A stretch of 64,000 nt of DNA from Sipunculus nudus (taxonomy: Eukaryota > Annelida > Sipuncula > Golfingiida > Sipunculidae): positions 23,055,979-23,119,978 of the forward strand of contig CM049321.1 of assembly GCA_026874595.1 (NCBI GenBank). The letters run 5' to 3'. The notes under the pieces were generated by a model. That model did no database searches and was not told the origin of the DNA. It worked only from the letters and a program-made list of their open reading frames with translations. Positions 60,130 through 64,000 of the stretch are shown here, piece by piece. Both the position numbers and the translations under genes were made by a program. How positions within the stretch are numbered: position 1 is the first letter of the stretch; the number at the start of each line of letters is the position of its first letter.

Positions 60130-60597
60130 TTAAAGGGGCCTATTCCGATATACTATGACTATCAAATAAATAATATTGGTAGAAATTTTAATTAAAATAC
60201 GCTAGAAATAGCCGATCGCACCGCACACAGGCAGTTCGTTTTGTTTATCCATGGATCAATAACATGTTGGGGCCACCAAAATAATTCAATCACATTCAAC
60301 GAAGACATCTGGCCGCAAGTCAGACGAGTTCTTGAAAAGAAGGTTTTGCAAGAAAAGACCTTTCAACTTAGACACACTTTGAACCTACCGCCTTAAGTCT
60401 CATTGTTTTTCTGTTTGTCAACATTAGCGCATGTATCGTGTTTATAAACAACTTGTTTCAAAGCAAGCTCATACATCCGCAACATAGGTGTTATAAGAAC
60501 TTTTCTTACCAAGATTGCGGTCCACAAGTATATACACATAGTCGGCTAAAAATCACATAAAAATATACAGAAAGGGCAAGTGAATAGCCTGCTTTAA
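60130..60597. mobile_element. TTAA-type MITE, second copy
   Basis: Starts TTAAAGGGGCCTATTCCGA and ends AAGTGAATAGCCTGCTTTAA. Matches the right-arm MITE at 14,866 in its ends and middle (CATCTGGC-GCAAGTCAGA, AACCTACCACCTTA-type words, GTTTATAAACAA-type word). 468 bp, no ORF. It lies in the first intron of gene 1. Confidence 0.75.
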
Positions 60598-61705
60598 TAA
60601 CACGACTACTGCTGACAAAATACCCAGGTAACGTGGCAAGGTCTCCGAAAGCAACAGAGGGGGACAGTCCCTATAGAATTTTAGAAAAAAAAAATTACAC
60701 GTTTTGATAAAGTGAATTAATATGCTTTCTTATAAGTTATTTGAAGAAAAATTATAAAAATGCATAACTTCAAATAAATGAAAAACATGATTTTTTTTTG
60801 CGCTTTGAGCAAATTGATTTCAGAATTAAATTTACGTGTATATAAGGTAAATGGCTGCTTTTATTTTCTTTACAACATGATCAGCTCCCATTTACAGCAA
60901 AGTATATCAGCATTTGAAAATCAACAAACACAATATGAATTTTTGCAGTACAGTAGGGCTGCCGAAAATGTTCAGGATAGTGTTATAGTTTGCATGCATT
61001 TTCACACCGGGACACATTCATGCATAGGGCATTTTGGGTGGTTTTACTCCATTTTTTTTTAAGATTTTAATGCATATAAGAGTGAGAATGTATACCTTTT
61101 ATACCACATAATTCAAATAATTTCCGACATTATATATACCCTGTATACCCTAGAAAATGCCTCATATATTGTAGTATCCACGGGCTAGCCCGTACCCCAG
61201 AACTGAAAACAGAGAATAATGTTTATATATTGCCATATATAAATTAATGAATAAATGCAAGTACATGTTGTTCCATTTAGTATTTACTATGAAATAATAT
61301 ATGTTAACCCTGTTATACTGGAAATTTAATACCTTATTTTCTAAAACCTTATACATAATTGTGATATATTGAACTGTGTTATACAGACGCTAATATATTT
61401 GAAATGTGACAAACAGACGCTATAATGTATAAACACACACACACACATATATATATATGATGTGAAGATAACTTGACGCCACTGTGAGGTACACACATAA
61501 ACAATATACACAATGGAAATCAGGACACTACAACCCATGCTCTTTCGTCGAACCCTCTTAACCACCACCCCTAAATTTGGCTAACCATGGGACATAAAAC
61601 CATAACTGGTGTGCAGATAGAAGTGACATTTGTATCAAACTTTGAAATTCTCCATATTCAGGTGGACTATCTCTTTAAATTATAGACACATAAAAATTCA
61701 CTTAC
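60598..61705. other. First intron of gene 1, remainder
   Basis: No exon. A small CA/TA tract lies at 61,434-61,457. Confidence 0.5.
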
Positions 61706-61766
61706 CTGGCTCGGAGAAACAAAACCCAATGCAGAGTGATATCAGAAAGAAGCTCGTTGGTTTCAT
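61706..61766 (-). CDS. Signal-peptide exon of lectin gene 1
   Basis: On the minus strand ATG at 61,766 reads MKPTSFFLISLCIGFCFSEP, twenty codons plus one base, to a consensus donor GTAAGT. Lysine then a strongly hydrophobic FFLISLCIGFCF core and a small residue near the end make a textbook secretion signal. The leftover G joins in phase to the SUEL exon at 60,034 (GTKVFCES). The exon has exactly the same length and phase as the signal exon of gene 2, supporting tandem duplication of the two genes. Confidence 0.8.
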
Positions 61767-63007
61767 TCTTCTTCTGTTAACTCGTTTTTGCCTTCAGTCA
61801 AGGTAAGGATATTGTCTAAACATGAAATACTGTATAACGTGTTATGTTTTGGACACTCGAATTTCGCGAATTGATATGGACCGATCCTTCCCGAGTTTGT
61901 TATTTTCGCGATCGATTAGGGATCTGTTTAACCGCATTTACGAGGTTAATAGTCAATCAGTAATACATTTAATTGCATTTACACAAATTGAAGCTGTTTG
62001 ACGCCAGCTGTGCAATCTGTGCGCTACGGTATTCTAACTACATTCACCTGATGATCGGGTCGCATCCCGTGAAACAGCCTGTCGCAACGCATAATGGTCT
62101 GGATCCTTTAACCTGAGAGCGGAGCCTTGTTAATATAGGAGAATGCAGCGCCCATGACACCATCAAATATTCATACAATGGTATAGGCTTAATTATACCA
62201 TTATATTCAACGCTTCATACAGTAAAGGCTAAGTCACCGTTGACAGGGATATTATGAGTTTAGATCAGCCTACTGAGGAATACACAATATGAAGAAAATG
62301 TATGATAACCCACACATTGGAAACATGTTCTGATCGCTTCAGATGTAACTTTAAATAATCACGAATTAATAAGTGTTGCCAGTCAGCATCAAAGAGAAGT
62401 TACAGGCTTAACCAGCCAACACCCATACAGGTGTCAAACAGCTGATAACGAACATAGAATAGAAGTTAATGAGTTGTGACACGGTAGCTTAATATAACGT
62501 GTATAAGTGGCAACATTTAAAGCACTTTCATATTGCCATGTCAGGCAATTATTGCCTATAGAAATGCCAAGCCTGGGTATGGTCGATTAGCAATCATCCT
62601 TTCTCCTTCCGAAAATAAGGCACGCGTTCAGGTGTAAACAAACTCCTGTTATCTTGCCAGATTTAGTGTTCCATGTGCTAACTTTGCCGCTGCAAAACTG
62701 TAACAGTGTATATAATTATACGGATATCAAGCTATACTCTCGCCAACAAAATTAAGTATAAGTATTTAATAAATAGCAATGATGCCTATAATTATATATC
62801 ACCGGGTATATAAGACATAGTGGTTTTGACATGGAACAGTCATCACCCGGATGAGGAGAAAAATAAATCATTCCACATGAAATATGTAAATTATCAAATA
62901 TCTGAAAATTACTTGCCTGTTTTGATGCAAACATTAAACACCAAGTCACCTCGCTTTTCTTTGCCAACCAAACGCCATTGGTATGATCGTGGGGTCATAG
63001 TATTAAC

Positions 63008-63080
<73 letters not shown>

Positions 63081-63286
63081 ATATACATACATTATGTCTC
63101 GAACGGTTGATCAAAATATATAATTCGCCAGAACGTACAATATTCTATGTTATCAGAGTCCGTAAAAACAGTAGTATATTTGACCGGCCATATGGAGACG
63201 GTGTAATCTGCCTGTAACCCAGAAACCAGTAACGCTAAATAATTGCAATGGGACACAAGATATAAAAATTTGTATACTTATATCCT
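61767..63286. other. Upstream region of gene 1
   Basis: Presumed promoter side of gene 1; no clear core element. No gene seen. A (TA)n tract lies at 63,008-63,077. Confidence 0.4.
63008..63077. repeat. (TA)n microsatellite
   Basis: About 70 bases of pure TA repeats. Confidence 0.95.
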
Positions 63287-63515
63287 AGCGGCATGAACAG
63301 TCGGGAGTATAACGCTCGGCTCTCTCCAGTGGCGATCCGGGTTCGATCAATGATGTGGCTTTGAGAGTCGGGTGTAGTTGCCCGTCCAAGTCCGGTCGTT
63401 TTTCCTAGGTTCTTCGATTTCCTCCACCCTTAGAGACTGCCAAACGCCATAATCTGATCCACGTAGACTTCCTCGAATAGTTATAATAATTGTTTGTACA
63501 ATCCATGTAAAATAA
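63287..63515 (+). repeat. tRNA-derived SINE, copy 2
   Basis: tRNA-like head GTCGGGAGTATAACGCTCGG, GGCTCTCT and a B box GGGTTCGATC at about 63,339, then a body and the tail TTGTACAATCCATGTAAAAT shared with the copy at 31,097-31,290. Confidence 0.7.
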
Positions 63516-64000
63516 ATCAGTTTATATTATATACACTTTAAAACACCAGGCATAACACTTCTTTCACTTTCCGTTTAGAAAATAATACATGACACTTAAA
63601 AGTTTATTTTTCTTACTAAATTGTGCGGTTGAGGTCGCGGTCATCCATTCTGGTTTCTGTCTTTAATATACAGGTGGCCACCGAACACTCCTCGTAGATA
63701 GGTTCCTACCTTGAAAGTGTCCTAAGAGTACTTTCCTCTCGTATTCCCGTGTTATTGTCAATCCCTGACATCACAAATAAAAACTTTTCTTTTTTTTTGG
63801 GGGGGGGGGGGGGGCTGTCATGCATTCTACGTACAGACTAAAAAGAGGAAATCACAAGTTGTATGTCGTAATCAAGGACATACCGCTTATATAACCAAAA
63901 CGAGAACCACTTCCTACGCATGAGCTCCCGGTTTTCGTGGACAAGGAACCATATTAATATATATTGGTATCACATATATTAAACCACCGATGTTTGGGCC
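63516..64000. other. Unassigned end of window
   Basis: No gene seen. A poly-T then poly-G run lies at 63,790-63,813. Confidence 0.5.

Overview
This is AT-rich eukaryotic genomic DNA: exons are short and bounded by canonical AG/GT splice sites, introns are long and repeat-filled, and there is no prokaryotic gene organisation. The mix of SUEL (galactose/rhamnose-binding) lectin exons, Ig exons, a BEL/Pao retrotransposon, TTAA MITEs, tRNA-derived SINEs and CA/TA microsatellites suggests a marine lophotrochozoan, most likely a bivalve mollusc. That is inference; no species-specific marker was recognised.

Host genes. Two paralogous secreted-lectin genes lie head to tail on the minus strand. Gene 1 (about 61.8-54.1 kb) has a 61-bp signal-peptide exon, a SUEL exon broken by a 25-bp tandem duplication, and short 3' exons ending in a stop. 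Gene 2 (about 48.1-19.8 kb, open at its 3' side) has a 61-bp signal-peptide exon, SUEL domain 1, a 45-bp linker exon, SUEL domain 2 and four near-identical Ig exons. Every supported gene 2 junction is phase 1, so exons can be added, lost or skipped without changing frame. Lectin plus Ig recalls the FREP/CREP/GREP immune lectins of molluscs, but with a different lectin fold and the lectin at the N-terminal side.

Mobile DNA. Positions 3,767-18,728 hold two copies of one terminal-inverted-repeat element, head to head, forming a palindrome of about 15 kb with diverged arms (roughly 14% in one 147-bp stretch). The right copy keeps a promoter-like stretch and a candidate first coding exon that the left copy has lost; both keep a second, conserved open frame. 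A non-autonomous hAT-like element (8-bp target duplication) sits only in the left arm and a TTAA MITE only in the right arm; each has its empty site in the other arm. A second inverted repeat (about 1.3-kb arms) lies at 27.45-30.58 kb and a small third one at 38.9-39.97 kb. A decayed LINE on the minus strand (about 38.0-31.7 kb) is interrupted by an array of roughly 300-bp repeats. A BEL/Pao element (40,165-45,862) has 370-bp LTRs and a 5-bp target duplication but a broken coding region. A PIF/Harbinger-like element (TTA target duplication) lies at 50,917-52,686.

The rest is intronic or intergenic AT-rich sequence with microsatellites, SINE copies and unassigned repeat fragments. All calls are from reading the sequence by eye; exon joins are inferred from splice sites and phase and have no transcript support.
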